Assembly (NCBI GenBank): GCA_965205925.1
Contig: OZ242183.1
Location: 434,001-498,000, forward strand
Direction: 5' to 3'
DNA from: CAYRJD01 sp965205925
GTDB taxonomy: Bacteria; Actinomycetota; Acidimicrobiia; Acidimicrobiales; Poriferisodalaceae
DNA: 64,000 bases
Shown here: positions 33,726 through 42,924 of the stretch, piece by piece
Layout of the letters: every line of letters begins with the position of its first letter
Position numbering within the stretch: the stretch's first letter is position 1
Position numbers and translations under genes: made by a program
Notes under the pieces: generated by a model
Databases searched by the model: none
What the model was told of the DNA's origin: nothing
Seen by the model: the letters and a program-made list of their open reading frames with translations, nothing else

Positions 33726-35858
33726 ATGCAGGTTGATCAGCTAGCGACACAAAGCGACCTCAGCGTTGACACCATTCGCTATTACCAAAAGCTTGGACTG
33801 CTTCACTCGCCACAACGAAACGGCCGCATTGCCGATTATGACGAGAGCCACGTAGAGCGACTAGCCGAGATTCGTCAACTGTCTGCGGCCGGTTTCACAC
33901 TGGCACAGATCGGCCGCCTTAGCGACACCTACTCCGAACCGCTATTGCAGGCGCTGACCGCTAGCGCAGGTACAACCGGCGCGGTAAGCAACTCCAGTGT
34001 TCAGACCAGCCTGAGTCTCACCGAGCTAGCAGAAGCTTCCGGTCTAGACCGAGAAGCGTGCGAGCTAGCTGTGCTAGCGGGCCTTATTGTCCCGATTAGC
34101 AGTCCGGTAAAAAGTGCCGTTGACGGCTCGCAACAACGGTTCAGTTCAAGCTCAGTTGAAATGCTGAAGGTTGGGCTGCAACTGCTTGAGGCTGGTATCC
34201 CACTGGAAGATTTGATGGCCATTGCCTCGTTCCACGCCAGCAGCATTGAAAAGGTTGCGGAATCGGCAGTGAACCTTTTTGCCGAGTATCTCCTACCGGA
34301 TGATCGTGAAAGCCAAGCACCGCAGCCAGCTGACTTAGGTGAGCTTGTTAACCGATTGGTGCCTCTTGTTACCAATCTGGTGGCTCAGCACTTTCAGCGA
34401 ACACTGATTAGCAAGGCAACGCAACGAATCCAAACAAAAGATTCTGAGGCAATAGTTCTTCAGCGTTTTGAAGCAGCACCAGGGCTTGATCCTCTGAAAG
34501 TTTTTGCTATCGCTACCGACACTCAGCGTGCGTATTGGGCGGTGCCCGATGATGATTTAGAGATTGTCGCAATCGGCTCGACCGTAACTTTGGCAGCTAC
34601 ACAGAATGAAGGCCGATTCGCTGAGACTGATGCAGAACTGCGCGAGCTAAACGTCATTATCGAAGGTGAACCAGGACCACCAATTACCGGTCCGTTGTTG
34701 TTGGGAGGATTCGCCTTTGCAGAACTACCCGACTTTGCTGGAGAAGTTGTTGGAGAAGTAGCTGCAGAAGTTGCTGCCAAGCCCAAACCTGATTGGTCAG
34801 CTTTCGGCGCAGGTGGATTGACGTTGCCCGAAATACTCATCGTGCGAGCCAATGAGAAGACGTACATAACTGCCGCACGGTCGGCACTAACTCGTGCACG
34901 AACACTCGTCGAAGAAGCCCAACGCGACCATGACGGTAATGCTCTTGGCCATGACGCTCTTGGTAGCAGTGCTGCTGGCGAACCTGATCTGGCTTCGGAC
35001 AACCCAACTTCGGTTACCGACCCTTCATGCACAGACCTTGACCCGTCATACATAGACCTTGTTGCGCGCGCACTCGCTGACATTGATAATCGTTTGTTCA
35101 CCAAGGTTGTAACCGCTCGCATGCTTGAGCAACCTTGCTCGACTAGTCCCGTAACTCTGCTTAATCGGTTGCGTAAGCGCTACAACTCATGCGCGATTTT
35201 TGCCTTCACCCGCGGTGACCAAACTTTCCTCGGGGCTAGCCCCGAGCTACTTCTCAGACTGGAGGGCACTCACGTCCAAACCGAAGCTCTGGCAGGTTCA
35301 CGCTCGCGCGGTGGCGAACCCGTGCGAGATGCGGCTCTAAGTGCGGAATTGTTAGCCAGTGCTAAAGAACGCGCCGAGCATCGTGTCGTAGCGCAAGCCA
35401 TTCGTGAGGCACTCATCAACGCAGGAGTGAAGCTAGCCGAGCCAACCGAACCATCTGTGATGACGCTGCCCGCTATCCAGCATCTTCACACACCCATCGC
35501 CGGCGGAGCTCCAGCCAATACGCGCGCACTAGATCTGATCGCAGCTTTACACCCAACCCCCGCTGTGGCGGGCACGCCGCGTGCTGCTGCGCTGAACTGG
35601 ATTGCTAAGCACGAGACGTTTGATCGTGGCTGGTATGCCGGTCCGATCGGTTGGGCAACACCGGCTGGTAGCGGGGAGTTCAGAGTTGCGTTGCGTTGCG
35701 CCTTGCTGTCGTCAACAACGATGACGCTGTTTGCGGGGGGAGGCATCGTGGCTGGTACAGAACCGCAGGCAGAGCTTGATGAGACAACCATCAAGTTTGA
35801 AGCACTGTTGTCGGTAGCTCAATCTGAGCAACAAATCCAACCATCACAACCAGCATGA
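33726..35858 (+). CDS. menF: MerR regulator fused to isochorismate synthase (MenF)
   Basis: One continuous frame of 710 residues. Residues 1-70 are a MerR-type winged HTH (LSVDTIRYYQKLGLL, RLAEIRQLSAAGFTLAQIGRL); residues 95-190 contain a second MerR-like segment (LTELAEASGLDREACELAVLAGLI). From about 240 on is isochorismate synthase: LLLGGFAFAELPDF near 320, TKVVTARML near 460, FLGASPELLLRLEG near 500, ALAGSRSRGGEPVRD near 520, ASAKERAEHRVV near 545 and AGGGIVAGTEPQAELDET near the end. It converts chorismate to isochorismate for menaquinone. The ATG is the first in-frame start after a TAG and has no clear ribosome site. menD overlaps its stop by 4 bases. Confidence 0.9.
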   Translation: MQVDQLATQSDLSVDTIRYYQKLGLLHSPQRNGRIADYDESHVERLAEIRQLSAAGFTLAQIGRLSDTYSEPLLQALTASAGTTGAVSNSSVQTSLSLTELAEASGLDREACELAVLAGLIVPISSPVKSAVDGSQQRFSSSSVEMLKVGLQLLEAGIPLEDLMAIASFHASSIEKVAESAVNLFAEYLLPDDRESQAPQPADLGELVNRLVPLVTNLVAQHFQRTLISKATQRIQTKDSEAIVLQRFEAAPGLDPLKVFAIATDTQRAYWAVPDDDLEIVAIGSTVTLAATQNEGRFAETDAELRELNVIIEGEPGPPITGPLLLGGFAFAELPDFAGEVVGEVAAEVAAKPKPDWSAFGAGGLTLPEILIVRANEKTYITAARSALTRARTLVEEAQRDHDGNALGHDALGSSAAGEPDLASDNPTSVTDPSCTDLDPSYIDLVARALADIDNRLFTKVVTARMLEQPCSTSPVTLLNRLRKRYNSCAIFAFTRGDQTFLGASPELLLRLEGTHVQTEALAGSRSRGGEPVRDAALSAELLASAKERAEHRVVAQAIREALINAGVKLAEPTEPSVMTLPAIQHLHTPIAGGAPANTRALDLIAALHPTPAVAGTPRAAALNWIAKHETFDRGWYAGPIGWATPAGSGEFRVALRCALLSSTTMTLFAGGGIVAGTEPQAELDETTIKFEALLSVAQSEQQIQPSQPA

Positions 35859-37699
35859 GTGCAAATAGCAGAGTTGCCACCTATAGCGCGTGCAGCAGTT
35901 TCTTTGACGAAGCAGTAAGACAAGGCGTGCGCCATGCGGTTATTTCGCCGGGCTCACGGTCAACTGCTTTGACGCTCACCGCAGACGTAACCCAGGGGCT
36001 CAACACCTGGATCCGTATTGACGAACGCTCGGCCGCCTTTTTCGCACTCGGGCTAGCAAAAGCCACCGGCACACCAACCATGCTGATCTGCACATCGGGC
36101 ACAGCGGCGGCTAACTACTTGCCAGCAGTCGTTGAAGCTCACTATTCGAATGTGCCGCTGCTGGTGCTTACGGCTGATCGGCCACCAGAACTGCGCGATT
36201 GGGGTGCCGGGCAAACCATTGACCAGAGGCATCTTTATGGCAACCATGTCCGTTGGTTTTTTGAGGCACCCATTGCAAGCGAGCTAGCCGATCTAGGCGG
36301 GAATAGCTACTCAACTCGCTGGTGGGCCAGCCTTGCTGCGCGTGCAGTCTCACTTTGCCTTAGCAGCGCTCAGGGTCCGGTGCATATCAACTGGCCGTTC
36401 CGAGAACCATTGGAGCCACCAGCGGACTGGCAAAAACTGGCGGCCGAAACCAATAGAACCGTCGAAACCAGTCGAGCAGCACCACCCAGCCAGACAAGTC
36501 CAGCAAGCCGAGCAAGCACCGTTGCGCTAACCAACTTGGCAAACAAACATTCAAGAGGAGTCGTTGTTGCCGGACCTATGCATCACGCTGGCGTAGCAGC
36601 TGATCAACTGCGCGAATCCGTCTCACGATTTTGCGCCAAAACGAGTTGGCCCCTGCTAGCCGAGCCAACATCGCAACTTCGCCATGCTGCACTACAGGAA
36701 CCGATCAACCACTTTGACCTACTACTCGCAACACCCTGGGCAAGTGACCAGTCGGCCACTGCGGTAGTACGTATCGGCGACGCCCCTGTTTCTAAGCCGC
36801 TACGACTTTGGCTTGATAAACATCAACCAGAGCACCTACTAATCGATCCTGCTGGCAATTGGACCGACGCGAGTTTCACTGCCACCACAACAATTAGCGC
36901 AGACCCTGCTGTGGTGTTGTCAACTGTGGCAGATGAGCTAACGGAACAAGGCCACAAGCCAGGAAAGCAAGCGCAGGCGTGGAAATCTCGCTGGGTCGCA
37001 GCCGATGCAAAAGCCAGTGAAATCATCGAACGCTTTACGGCGAATCCGGACATTGCGGCGCTATCACAAGCTGCTGTGATCATCGCGCTGGGTCGCCATC
37101 TTCGCGCCGAGCACACATTGGTTGTTTCAAACTCCATGCCAGTTCGCGCTGTTAACACTTACCTGCGAGCCCGCACAGAGCCGCTCGCGGTGCATGCCAA
37201 CCGTGGAGCCAGTGGCATCGATGGAGTGATCTCAACCGCGACTGGGTTTTCCGCCGCCGGACACCCCACGACCGTTTTGCTTGGTGACCTGGCGTTTCGT
37301 CACGATCTGGGCGGTCTAGCAGCAATAAATGAAACAGACTCTTTGCAGGCTGATACGCCAACTAACACACTGGCAAGCTCGCTAACCGTGCTGGTCATTG
37401 ACAATGGCGGAGGCAGGATTTTTGAAAGCTTGCCTGTCGCAGAAGTTGTCAATCCCGACCAATTCCAGCGTCTGTTTGTAACACCCACCACACCTGACAC
37501 GAACCACATAGCGGCCGGTTTGGCGTCCGCATTCGGGTTTGAGCACCACCACGTCAGTGCGGGTAATCAACTAGATGAGCTATTGGCAAATCCATCCTCA
37601 GGCGTCAGAGTGATAACTGTGCCAATCAACCCCGAGGACGATCACACCTTGCAAAGGTGTATAGCAACCGCATTAGTTGAGGCTCTGGCTGCGTTGTGA
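35855..37699 (+). CDS. menD: SEPHCHC synthase (MenD)
   Basis: Thiamine-diphosphate enzyme of 614 residues that joins 2-oxoglutarate and isochorismate in menaquinone synthesis. Typical parts are AVISPGSRSTALTL near residue 24, ERSAAFFALGLAKATG near 58, LLVLTADRPPELRDWGAGQTI near 105 as a segment, ANRGASGIDGVISTATGF near 448 and LLGDLAFRHDLGGL near 475. ATGA overlap with the MerR-MenF gene and GTGA overlap with menH show tight translational coupling. Confidence 0.96.
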   Translation: MSANSRVATYSACSSFFDEAVRQGVRHAVISPGSRSTALTLTADVTQGLNTWIRIDERSAAFFALGLAKATGTPTMLICTSGTAAANYLPAVVEAHYSNVPLLVLTADRPPELRDWGAGQTIDQRHLYGNHVRWFFEAPIASELADLGGNSYSTRWWASLAARAVSLCLSSAQGPVHINWPFREPLEPPADWQKLAAETNRTVETSRAAPPSQTSPASRASTVALTNLANKHSRGVVVAGPMHHAGVAADQLRESVSRFCAKTSWPLLAEPTSQLRHAALQEPINHFDLLLATPWASDQSATAVVRIGDAPVSKPLRLWLDKHQPEHLLIDPAGNWTDASFTATTTISADPAVVLSTVADELTEQGHKPGKQAQAWKSRWVAADAKASEIIERFTANPDIAALSQAAVIIALGRHLRAEHTLVVSNSMPVRAVNTYLRARTEPLAVHANRGASGIDGVISTATGFSAAGHPTTVLLGDLAFRHDLGGLAAINETDSLQADTPTNTLASSLTVLVIDNGGGRIFESLPVAEVVNPDQFQRLFVTPTTPDTNHIAAGLASAFGFEHHHVSAGNQLDELLANPSSGVRVITVPINPEDDHTLQRCIATALVEALAAL

Positions 37700-38628
37700 T
37701 TGCTAAGCCAATGAACACTGGTGGTTGGATTGCGCGTGCCGTCAAGGTGCCAGTGATCAAGCCCGCAGTGAGCATTACTGGAGCTAACCGCAACCCAGAC
37801 GCTTTACCGGTGCTACTACTGCACGGCTTTACCGGTAGTGCTGAGTCCATGGCGCCTTTAACCGAACGCTTAGCAGCACCGACGACCGGCGAATCTCGGC
37901 GGGTTTTGACGGTCGATTTGATAGGACACGGCGCAACCCAGTCTCCACCGGATCTCGACCGCTATTCGTTGACTTCATTCGTTAAGTCGTTGGATGTGGT
38001 GCTAGCGGAGACTGAGCATCCCACCGCACATGTAGTGGGCTATTCGCTTGGTGGTCGTGCGGCGCTTACTTTCGCTACTTTCCGACCAGAAAGATGCGCC
38101 TCGTTGACGCTTATCGGAACTACCCCTGGCATAGCTGATACCGATCAACGGCTAGAACGCCGACGTAGCGACTACGACCTAGCTAACCGCATTGCACGTC
38201 ATGGTGTTACTAGCTTCGTGCAGGAGTGGACTTCGCAACCAATGTGGGACAGCCTGCGTAAGCGCATCGGTTCTGCTGCATGGCAAGCGTCACTGAATCA
38301 ACGTGCACGCAACCATCCACTTGGTCTGGCGCATAGCTTGCGCGCAGCGAGTACAGGCGCCATGACACCGCTGTGGGGCAAGCTTGGCGATATTGCCATT
38401 CCTACGCTGGCTCTAGCCGGAGAAGAGGACACCAAGTTCTGCAAGATTGGCGTAAAACTCGCTCAAGAGATGCCCGATAGCGAGTTTGTTGCCGTGCCAG
38501 ATGCCGGTCACGCTGCACATTTGGAACAGCCCGACACCGTGGGCAACTTGATTAGCGCTCACCTCAACCGATACAGCAGACAACAAACCAGCTCGGCTAA
38601 GCCAACAAATGAAACTGCCGCCTCGTGA
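37696..38628 (+). CDS. menH: SHCHC synthase, alpha/beta hydrolase (MenH)
   Basis: Alpha/beta-hydrolase of 310 residues, third enzyme of the menaquinone branch (pyruvate elimination to SHCHC). The oxyanion segment LLLHGFTGSAESM is near residue 38, nucleophile Ser in VGYSLGGRAAL near 116, Asp in LAGEEDTKF near 250 and His in PDAGHAAHLEQP near 277. MenH assignment rests on these motifs plus its place between menD and menC. GTG start overlaps the menD stop. Confidence 0.91.
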   Translation: MIAKPMNTGGWIARAVKVPVIKPAVSITGANRNPDALPVLLLHGFTGSAESMAPLTERLAAPTTGESRRVLTVDLIGHGATQSPPDLDRYSLTSFVKSLDVVLAETEHPTAHVVGYSLGGRAALTFATFRPERCASLTLIGTTPGIADTDQRLERRRSDYDLANRIARHGVTSFVQEWTSQPMWDSLRKRIGSAAWQASLNQRARNHPLGLAHSLRAASTGAMTPLWGKLGDIAIPTLALAGEEDTKFCKIGVKLAQEMPDSEFVAVPDAGHAAHLEQPDTVGNLISAHLNRYSRQQTSSAKPTNETAAS

Positions 38629-39719
38629 AAGTCACACTGACCGAGGTTGAACTACCACTGAAAGCACCGCTGGTAACCGCTCACGGGGCATTGTCGGTAC
38701 GCCGCATCATCCAGGTAACAGTTGAACAATTCGGGCGAAAGGTGCATAGCGAGGCCGCCCCATTGCCAGGTTTTGGTCTAGAAACCTACGAAGAGGCGCT
38801 TACTCAGCTAGAGAGATGGGCCGAACAAGTAAGCACTGCGGGCGACGCTGACATGCATGTAGCGCTGCCAGTAACGCCATCCGCTCATGCTGCGGCCGCT
38901 GGTGCGGTGGCCAACCTTGATGCGGCATTAGAAGCGATCACATTGACCGAGTTGCTAAACGGGACAAATAGTGATTACGACCTCCTTAGCAATGGTTCTG
39001 ATGGCTCCATTAGCACAGCGGGTTTTGTGGATGGGCCACAACGTCTCGCCGTTCAAGCTTTGGTAAGCGAGATCGATCCGATTACTGCCGCACTACAAGC
39101 TGCTGATGCCGCTCGTGCTGGTTACCTAGCAGTCAAGCTAAAAGTCGGCGCGCATGCCAGCCACGACTTTGCTAGCAGAGACATAACCCGCATAGTGGAG
39201 GTGCGGCGAGCATTGCCAGCGGCAGTAGCTCTGCGGTTAGATGCCAACGGCGGTTGGGATAGGTCAACCGCTGGGCGAGTGCTGCGAGCAGTTTCGAGTC
39301 TTGACATTGATTTCGTTGAGACTCCAACGAAACAACCCGCCGACTGGGCGCAGCTAAGTCGCCGAACCGGCGCGCGCATAGCGGCTGATGAGCATCTCAG
39401 CGGACCCGGCGCATCCGAAGCCTTGGATCAGTTGATAGCGGCCGGTGCAATAGCGGTCGCGGTGCTGAAGCCGGCCACGGTTGGGGGTCCACAAACTGCC
39501 TACGATCTAGCCTGTCGAGCTTCGGTCAGTGGAGTTAGTTCGATTGTGTCGTCGTTTATGTGTGCCACAGATGGTTTACGCATAGCGCGCGATGTGGCGC
39601 TAGCGGTTGCTCCCAACGCTGTTCACGGTGTAGGCACCGGCGCAGTATTTGCCGGATCGTTGGCGAGCGATGTCACACCCGAAAATGGCTATCTACGTTG
39701 GACAAACAATCCAGTCTGA
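38625..39719 (+). CDS. menC: o-Succinylbenzoate synthase (MenC)
   Basis: Enolase-superfamily dehydratase of 364 residues. The KxK catalytic motif is LAVKLKVGAHA near residue 168, metal ligands follow in RLDANGGWDRS near 208, DFVETPT near 232 and AADEHLSGPG near 255, and the second lysine in VAVLKPATVGGPQ near 283. GTG start overlapping the menH stop by 4 bases. rmuC begins 32 bases downstream. Confidence 0.94.
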   Translation: MKVTLTEVELPLKAPLVTAHGALSVRRIIQVTVEQFGRKVHSEAAPLPGFGLETYEEALTQLERWAEQVSTAGDADMHVALPVTPSAHAAAAGAVANLDAALEAITLTELLNGTNSDYDLLSNGSDGSISTAGFVDGPQRLAVQALVSEIDPITAALQAADAARAGYLAVKLKVGAHASHDFASRDITRIVEVRRALPAAVALRLDANGGWDRSTAGRVLRAVSSLDIDFVETPTKQPADWAQLSRRTGARIAADEHLSGPGASEALDQLIAAGAIAVAVLKPATVGGPQTAYDLACRASVSGVSSIVSSFMCATDGLRIARDVALAVAPNAVHGVGTGAVFAGSLASDVTPENGYLRWTNNPV

Positions 39720-39751
39720 TCAATGTCACATTCGTTCTCTAGTGTGTCGCT

Positions 39752-41047
39752 GTGACTCCAACACTGATCGTCTTTATCTGTGTTACAGCGGGTGTAGCTG
39801 TAGCACTAGGTATTTTGCTTGCGCGCGCGGTTAACCAGCGAAAGCTGGCGGACGAGAGAGCATCTCAGCTAACCGTGGAACTGGCTTCTGTCAACGCTGC
39901 TAGCGAAGCGCGTGTCGAAGAACTCGATAAGGCTCGTGAAAATTTAGAAACCCAGTTCAAGGGGGTTGCGGCGGAAATCTTCGAGTCGACTCAAACAACA
40001 TTTCTTAAACAAGCCAAAGAGCAGTTTGACAGCCAACGTGAAATTGGTAATAAGGATCTAGAACTACGGCAAGCAAATATTCAAGGAATGCTTAAGCCCA
40101 TTGACGATTCGTTCAAAAAATTTGAGCGACAGGTTGGCGAGATAGAAAAAGCACGCTCTGGTGCTTACGAAGGACTGATCACGCAAGTTTCGCAGCTGCA
40201 CAACGACACGGTGGGGTTGCGTTCGATATTGAGTTCATCGTCTGCGCGTGGCAAATGGGGAGAGCAGACCTTACGCAACATCTTTGAGATGGCGGGTATG
40301 CGTGAGCACATTGATTTCGAAGAGCAGGTAAGCATGTCTGGCACAGGTTCCGGCGGAGGTGCTTCACGACCGGACGCTGTGGTCCACATTCCTGGCGGTC
40401 TAGAAGTAGTCATTGACGCCAAAACCCCTTTCGACTCTTACTACGAGTCGCATAGCACTGAAGACACCGCCAGCCAGGAGAAGCATATGACTAACCATGC
40501 CAAAGCAGTGTTAGCGCGCGCTAAAGAGCTGGGCGATCGTGACTACGCAAATCTGGTTGAGGGTTCGCCAGATTTTGTTGTGATGTTTGTACCGACCGAC
40601 CCAATGTTGGATGCCGCCATAGACGTAGAGCCAACATTGTGGGAAACAGCATGGGCCAAACATCGTGTGCTGATAGCTACACCAGGACTACTTATGGTGT
40701 TCTTGCGTACGGTAGCGGCGGCTTGGCAACAGCAAGATCTGCGAGCCAATGCCCAAGAAATCACCAAAGAAGCCGTCAAGCTTTACAACGCTTTGCGGAC
40801 CTATACCGGACATTTAGCCAATGTTGGCAAGGGACTTGAACGCGCGGTTAAGGCGCACAACGATGCGATCGGTTCGCTTGAAACTCGTGTTTTGCCGCCC
40901 GCACGCAAGCTCGAAGATCTTGGCCCAGCAGCAGGTCAAGACAAGATCGACGATGTGCAATACGTGGAAACCTCTGTCCGAGCGGTAACCAAGCCGGAGT
41001 TAAAAGGCACGCCTGAACAAGCGAGCATGCCCGAACAGGAGAACTAG
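39752..41047 (+). CDS. rmuC: DNA recombination protein RmuC
   Basis: RmuC-family protein of 431 residues with an N-terminal membrane helix (about 2-24), a long coiled coil to about residue 135, and a nuclease-like domain with GKWGEQTLRNIFEMAGM near 167, VVIDAKTPFDSYYES near 222 and FVPTDPMLDAAID near 275. Thought to limit DNA rearrangements between inverted repeats. GTG start. Its 3' end overlaps that of convergent menE by 4 bases. Confidence 0.93.
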   Translation: MTPTLIVFICVTAGVAVALGILLARAVNQRKLADERASQLTVELASVNAASEARVEELDKARENLETQFKGVAAEIFESTQTTFLKQAKEQFDSQREIGNKDLELRQANIQGMLKPIDDSFKKFERQVGEIEKARSGAYEGLITQVSQLHNDTVGLRSILSSSSARGKWGEQTLRNIFEMAGMREHIDFEEQVSMSGTGSGGGASRPDAVVHIPGGLEVVIDAKTPFDSYYESHSTEDTASQEKHMTNHAKAVLARAKELGDRDYANLVEGSPDFVVMFVPTDPMLDAAIDVEPTLWETAWAKHRVLIATPGLLMVFLRTVAAAWQQQDLRANAQEITKEAVKLYNALRTYTGHLANVGKGLERAVKAHNDAIGSLETRVLPPARKLEDLGPAAGQDKIDDVQYVETSVRAVTKPELKGTPEQASMPEQEN

Positions 41048-42168
41048 AGCAGATGTCGCTGGATTTTGCCCAGTGCGGTACGCGGAAAGTCCTGCACAAT
41101 TTCTAACTCGTGTGGCGCGCAATAAGCCGGCAGATCTTGTTTGACGTGATCGCGCAAGGCTTCTAACTTCGGCGCGCTTTCACCGGTGACTGGTAGTACC
41201 ACTGCTACCACCACTTCTCCCCAGTCAGGATGCGGTCGTCCTATTACCGCACATTCGTTAACCCCTGGCGCGTTTGTTAGCGACTTCTCTACTGCAATAG
41301 GCCAAACGTTCTCACCACCAGTGATGATCATCTCGTCGCTTCGCCCGAGCACACTGAGCTTGCCTTCAGGTGAAATCACGCCGCTATCACCAGTCGCAAA
41401 CCAGCCATCTGCAGTTAGCGGACTTGTGCCGTCGCGATAACAGCGAAGCAACATTTCACAACGAACCTGAATCTCCCCGTCTTGCACTCGTATATGCACT
41501 CCTTCCAATGGCCAACCGTCGTAGACCACACCACTGAAGGTTTCGGTCATTCCGTAGGTGGCGACCACGTTGGAAGGACGTTCGGTTGCCACGGCGGAAC
41601 CACCCACGAGAATTGCTCGAAACAGCGTCGGATCAATCCGATCCAGAGCAGTCGGCACTAACGCGGTGAGGGTGGTTCCCTCGTTGGTTGCTGCCGCGGA
41701 CACTGTTGCGGGGTCAAACCTGTCGTGCACAACGAGGCGCATGTTTGCTTGCCAAGCTCGCACGACCACCGCTAGTGCGCCCACATGAGCAAGTGGCAGG
41801 CAGGCCAGCCAACAGTCGGTCGTAGCACTGGTCGAAAATGTTTCCGTCAAGAATGAGTTGGTGGCCTGGGCGCTGGCTGTTAGTGCTGTGTGCGTTAGCA
41901 CTACTCCTTTCGGCTCACCTGTGCTGCCGCTAGTAGTCATTACTAAGGCGTCACCGGTTTCGACCGGGCGACCACCTTCGCAGCGCTGCCGGCCAGTTTC
42001 GTCAACTACTGCTGTAGCACCCATCTTGGTAACCAGCTGGCGCTGCATCTTCAGCGGCAATCGTTGATCTACAGGTAAGACCGCGTCATTGTTGTCCCAG
42101 GCACGTCGCAGTTCGTCTACAAAGTGCGTGCCGTCACTGAGCGACAACGCCACCAACGATCTGCTCAC
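41044..42168 (-). CDS. menE: o-Succinylbenzoate-CoA ligase (MenE)
   Basis: AMP-forming ligase of 374 residues, short as is usual for actinobacterial MenE. Motifs are VMTTSGSTGEPKGVVLTH near residue 77, ATYGMTETFSGVVYDGW near 205, ATGDSGVISPEGKL near 258 and GRSDEMIITGGENVWP near 273, with the C-terminal Lys in RTALGKIQRHLL. Activates o-succinylbenzoate made by menC, which lies one gene away on the other strand. Its start overlaps the exonuclease stop by 4 bases. Confidence 0.91.
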   Translation of the reverse strand: MSRSLVALSLSDGTHFVDELRRAWDNNDAVLPVDQRLPLKMQRQLVTKMGATAVVDETGRQRCEGGRPVETGDALVMTTSGSTGEPKGVVLTHTALTASAQATNSFLTETFSTSATTDCWLACLPLAHVGALAVVVRAWQANMRLVVHDRFDPATVSAAATNEGTTLTALVPTALDRIDPTLFRAILVGGSAVATERPSNVVATYGMTETFSGVVYDGWPLEGVHIRVQDGEIQVRCEMLLRCYRDGTSPLTADGWFATGDSGVISPEGKLSVLGRSDEMIITGGENVWPIAVEKSLTNAPGVNECAVIGRPHPDWGEVVVAVVLPVTGESAPKLEALRDHVKQDLPAYCAPHELEIVQDFPRTALGKIQRHLL

Positions 42169-42881
42169 TTCCGACGATTCCTACGTTCTTGCCTACGAGC
42201 CGCGCGTTCTTGTTTGCGCTCTGAGCGTTCCTGTCTACGAACTGAGCGCTCTTGCCTGCGCGCTTCGCGTCCTTGTTTACGAGCCTCTTCTTTGGCTTGC
42301 AGACGATCAACGGGTTTGTGGTTAGACGGAAGCAAGTGCTCATAGTTGGTGGCGGTCGCATAGTCGCCTTCGATTTCTGTCCCAGCAATGAGCAGTGCCA
42401 TCAGCTCGGCGGTTGCTATTGCATCCCCCAAAGCGATGTGGGCACCCGTCTGCGTTATTCCAAATTCTTTACACGCCTCGCTGAGGCTCAGCCCGGTTAG
42501 CTGATAGGTGCAAATCCCCCACCCCTTCGAGAAGTTCACCCCAACTCGCTTAAAATCTTGTTGCAGCATTCGTCCGTCAAATGGCAAGTTGTGGGCCGCC
42601 AAAATAGTGCCGTCCAGTGCCTCCGCTAGTGGGCCAGCAACTTGATCGAAAGTTGGCGCACAAGCAGCCATCTCGTTTGTGATTTTGTGAATGTGAGTTG
42701 GACCTACGTCGCACTCAGGATTGATGAGCGTTGTAAAGGTTCCAACATCACCCAAATTTCCGCTTGTTATATCAACGAACAGCACTGCTATTTCAATAAT
42801 GCGGTCGGTCTTACCTAATCCTGTTGTTTCGCAATCAATGACTGCGATGAAGTCTTTATCTTTATCCCTTGGTCTAAGCAC
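42165..42881 (-). CDS. DEDDh 3'-5' exonuclease with basic heptad-repeat tail
   Basis: DnaQ-type exonuclease of 238 residues. Exo I is AVIDCETTGLG near residue 15, Exo II is AAHNLPFDGRML near 95, Exo III is GAHIALGDAIATAEL near 140. Relatives include the DNA polymerase III epsilon subunit and oligoribonuclease-type proofreaders; the exact substrate is unknown. From about 195 on the protein is a tail of 7-residue repeats rich in Arg, Gln and Glu (RRQERS type), probably a charged helix that binds nucleic acid. Precedes menE in the same operon. Confidence 0.88.
   Translation of the reverse strand: MLRPRDKDKDFIAVIDCETTGLGKTDRIIEIAVLFVDITSGNLGDVGTFTTLINPECDVGPTHIHKITNEMAACAPTFDQVAGPLAEALDGTILAAHNLPFDGRMLQQDFKRVGVNFSKGWGICTYQLTGLSLSEACKEFGITQTGAHIALGDAIATAELMALLIAGTEIEGDYATATNYEHLLPSNHKPVDRLQAKEEARKQGREARRQERSVRRQERSERKQERAARRQERRNRRK
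42182..42286. repeat. Five degenerate 21-bp repeats encoding the exonuclease tail
   Basis: Five consecutive 21-bp units at 42182, 42203, 42224, 42245 and 42266, each with a core like CGTTCTTG or CGTCCTTG. On the minus strand they encode five heptads of the form RRQERSx / RKQEREA. Units differ at several positions, so the array is not a very recent expansion. Confidence 0.8.
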
Positions 42882-42924
42882 ACAGTCTCCTTGACTGGCT
42901 AACTAGTAATCAGTTAGCAAAAAT

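Noticed and set aside
34523..35122. 199-residue minus-strand frame inside the MerR-MenF gene
   Set aside because: Ser/Ala-rich antisense shadow without motifs.
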